15,652 nt of DNA from an uncultured Erysipelotrichaceae bacterium (GTDB lineage Bacteria; Bacillota_I; Bacilli_A; RF39; UBA660): contig CADBSI010000018.1 of the NCBI GenBank assembly GCA_902797275.1, positions 1 through 15,652 of the forward strand, written 5' to 3'. Under the pieces are notes generated by a model that was not told the DNA's origin, searched no databases, and saw only the letters and a list, made by a program, of their open reading frames with translations. Shown here piece by piece: positions 14,386 to 15,652 of this stretch; position 1 is the first letter of the stretch, and every line of letters begins with the position of its first letter. Position numbers and translations under genes: made by a program.

Positions 14386-14414
14386 ATAATATCACTTTCT
14401 TAAATAATTAGCAA
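14386..14414 (-). promoter_or_regulatory. Promoter of the sigma-like gene
   Basis: On the minus strand there is TTGCTA (14409-14414), a 17-nt spacer and TATTAT (14386-14391) preceded by TGA, which makes an extended -10. The start near 14379 would give a leader of about 34 nt. A 13-nt direct repeat CTTTCTTAAATAA occurs at 14353-14365 and 14395-14407, once in the spacer and once in the leader. Confidence 0.6.
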
Positions 14415-14422
14415 GATTATTT

Positions 14423-14461
14423 AAAAAAAAGCTTAAACTAAAGTTTCTAGTAAAGCTTTTT
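14423..14461 (-). terminator. Terminator of valS
   Basis: A 9-bp stem (AAAAAGCTT with AAGCTTTTT; 14453-14461 and 14426-14434) and an inner 4-bp ACTA/TAGT stem, followed on the minus strand by T8 (14423-14430). The last valS codons and its stop lie within the hairpin. Confidence 0.85.
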
Positions 14462-15652
14462 CTTGTTTTAATTTTTCTTGTTCACTTAAAACTAATTCTT
14501 TAGGAGCTTTGTTTAAATAACCTTCATTACTTAAAAGTTTTTCTCTTCTTAAAATATTAGCTTTTAAAGTTTCTATTTGTTTTTCTTTTAATTTTTCCTC
14601 TTCTTCAGTTATTATTTTTTCAAAGTATAGATCAAGAGTATAAATATTATTTGATACATGATATTTTGTAATGTTTAATTCTTCTTCAGTTATTTTATCA
14701 TCTAGTTTTAATATTTTTATAATTAATGGATCGATTGTTGTTATTTTTACTTTAAAATCATGACCTATATTATTTTCTTGTTTAATGTTTCTAAATACTT
14801 TAACAAAATCAATTATTTGTTCTACTTTTAAATAAGCATCTTTGAATATTAATTTTTTATCTACTTCGGGGTAATTGCTTATCATGATACTTTTGCTATC
14901 TTTAATTGGTAGCATATCATATATTTCTTCACTTACAAATGGCATGAAAGGATGTAACATTTTAAGAATACCAGTTAAAACATATAAAAGAGTTGATTTA
15001 GTACTTAAATTAGCAAGATTAAATTTACTATATTCAATGTAATTACTACAAAAATCTTCCCAAATGAAATTATAAAGTTCTGATCCTACTAAATTAAATT
15101 CATATTTATCCATGTGTTTAGTAATGCTTTTTATAATATTTTCATATTTAGTTAGAATCCATTTATCAACATCTGTGAAAGTTTTAAAATCTATTTCTTG
15201 TAATGTTTCTATATTCATTAAAGTAAAACGAGAAGCATTCCAAAGTTTATTAATAAAATTCCAAGTACTAGCCATTTTAGTTTCATCAAATCTTAAATCT
15301 GTTCCAAGAGCACAGTCAGTTGCTAAATAATATCTTAAAGAGTCTACTCCGTATTTTTCAATCATATCCATAGGATCAATTCCATTTCCTAAAGATTTAC
15401 TCATTTTTCTTCCTTCTTTATCACGAATAAGTCCATGAATTATACATTCTTTAAATGGTCTAACCCCATTTATATATTCAGATTGAAAAACCATCCTAGC
15501 TACCCAGAAGAAAATAATATCATAGGCTGTTATTAAGCAATCGGTTGGAAAATATCTTTTGAAATCATCTGTTTCGTTTGGCCAACCTAAAGTTGAAAAT
15601 GGCCATAGAGCACTAGAAAACCAAGTATCTAATACGTCTTCATCTTGAACCC
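14433..15652 (-). CDS. valS: Valyl-tRNA synthetase, partial, N-terminus beyond the right edge
   Basis: About 406 C-terminal residues of a class I synthetase that is normally near 870 residues. The frame is open to the window edge, so the internal ATG at 15494 is not the start. Visible in order are DEDVLDTWFSSALWPFSTLG, DIIFFWVARM, IIHGLIRDKEGRKMSKSLGN (the KMSKS catalytic loop that holds ATP) and the anticodon-binding helices with LHPFMPFVSEEIY. The C-terminal coiled-coil arm typical of ValRS ends the protein (KANILRREKLLSNEGYLNKA followed by a Glu/Lys-rich helix). It charges tRNA-Val. It is followed by a strong terminator, so the sigma-like gene behind it is a separate unit. Confidence 0.97.
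   Translation of the reverse strand, partial: VQDEDVLDTWFSSALWPFSTLGWPNETDDFKRYFPTDCLITAYDIIFFWVARMVFQSEYINGVRPFKECIIHGLIRDKEGRKMSKSLGNGIDPMDMIEKYGVDSLRYYLATDCALGTDLRFDETKMASTWNFINKLWNASRFTLMNIETLQEIDFKTFTDVDKWILTKYENIIKSITKHMDKYEFNLVGSELYNFIWEDFCSNYIEYSKFNLANLSTKSTLLYVLTGILKMLHPFMPFVSEEIYDMLPIKDSKSIMISNYPEVDKKLIFKDAYLKVEQIIDFVKVFRNIKQENNIGHDFKVKITTIDPLIIKILKLDDKITEEELNITKYHVSNNIYTLDLYFEKIITEEEEKLKEKQIETLKANILRREKLLSNEGYLNKAPKELVLSEQEKLKQEKALLETLV

Noticed and set aside
14400..14424. Nine-bp inverted repeat (TTAAATAAT / ATTATTTAA) as a terminator
   Set aside because: The stem is pure A/T and no T-tract follows on either strand in the right direction; it overlaps the -35 of the sigma-like gene. 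The valS terminator is the adjacent GC-containing hairpin.
15112..15330. Open frame of 72 codons on the plus strand
   Set aside because: It lies opposite the conserved valS anticodon-binding region and has no family resemblance; it is an antisense shadow.

Overview
The window is a very AT-rich stretch (about a quarter G+C by eye) of a bacterial chromosome. It uses the standard bacterial code: tryptophans are TGG throughout. Strong AAGGAGG-type ribosome binding sites, tightly packed operons, a sporulation peptidoglycan hydrolase (SpoIIP) and an ECF-type vitamin transporter point to the Bacillota. The AT bias and gene style suggest an uncultured gut Bacilli/Erysipelotrichia/RF39-like lineage; that placement is inference. 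Nothing shows an integrated phage, IS element, CRISPR array, tRNA or rRNA.

Layout. Bases 1-1356 hold the N-terminal three quarters of lepA (minus strand), with its own promoter directly behind the terminator of the gene before it. Bases 1565-2965 encode a secreted surface protein with a TasA/camelysin-like head and seven 22-residue BspA-type leucine-rich repeats. The gap at 2966-3407 is not empty. It holds an extended -10 promoter, a possible 28-codon leader ORF containing a (TA)12 tract, and a decayed fragment of thymidine kinase (tdk). Bases 3408-6957 form a minus-strand operon: nusB, xseA, an orphan 267-residue gene, xseB and a membrane-anchored orphan.

From overlapping divergent promoters near 7000, a plus-strand gene (7048-7890) encodes an unrecognised, internally duplicated protein. 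A 16-bp-stem terminator that holds its stop codon separates it from a convergent M23/SH3 lysin-like gene (7917-8732). Divergent from the lysin is a plus-strand operon folT-ecfA-ecfT (8847-10679), a folate-type ECF transporter whose ATPase and EcfT both depart from consensus. Next, on the minus strand, are a 101-residue membrane protein and spoIIP, a 636-residue cell-surface protein with Ig-like domains and a phosphodiester glycosidase domain, a sigma-region-4-like protein, and the C-terminal part of valS.

Functional reading. Housekeeping genes (lepA, nusB, xseAB, valS) alternate with short units for the cell envelope: the LRR protein, the M23 lysin, the Ig/glycosidase protein and SpoIIP. Many stop codons lie inside terminator hairpins and 5' leaders are often only about 10 nt, so the genome is strongly compacted. 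The most unusual items are the tdk relic, the (TA)12 leader, the duplicated orphan at 7048, the degenerate ECF module, and the lysin with a cationic amphipathic tail.
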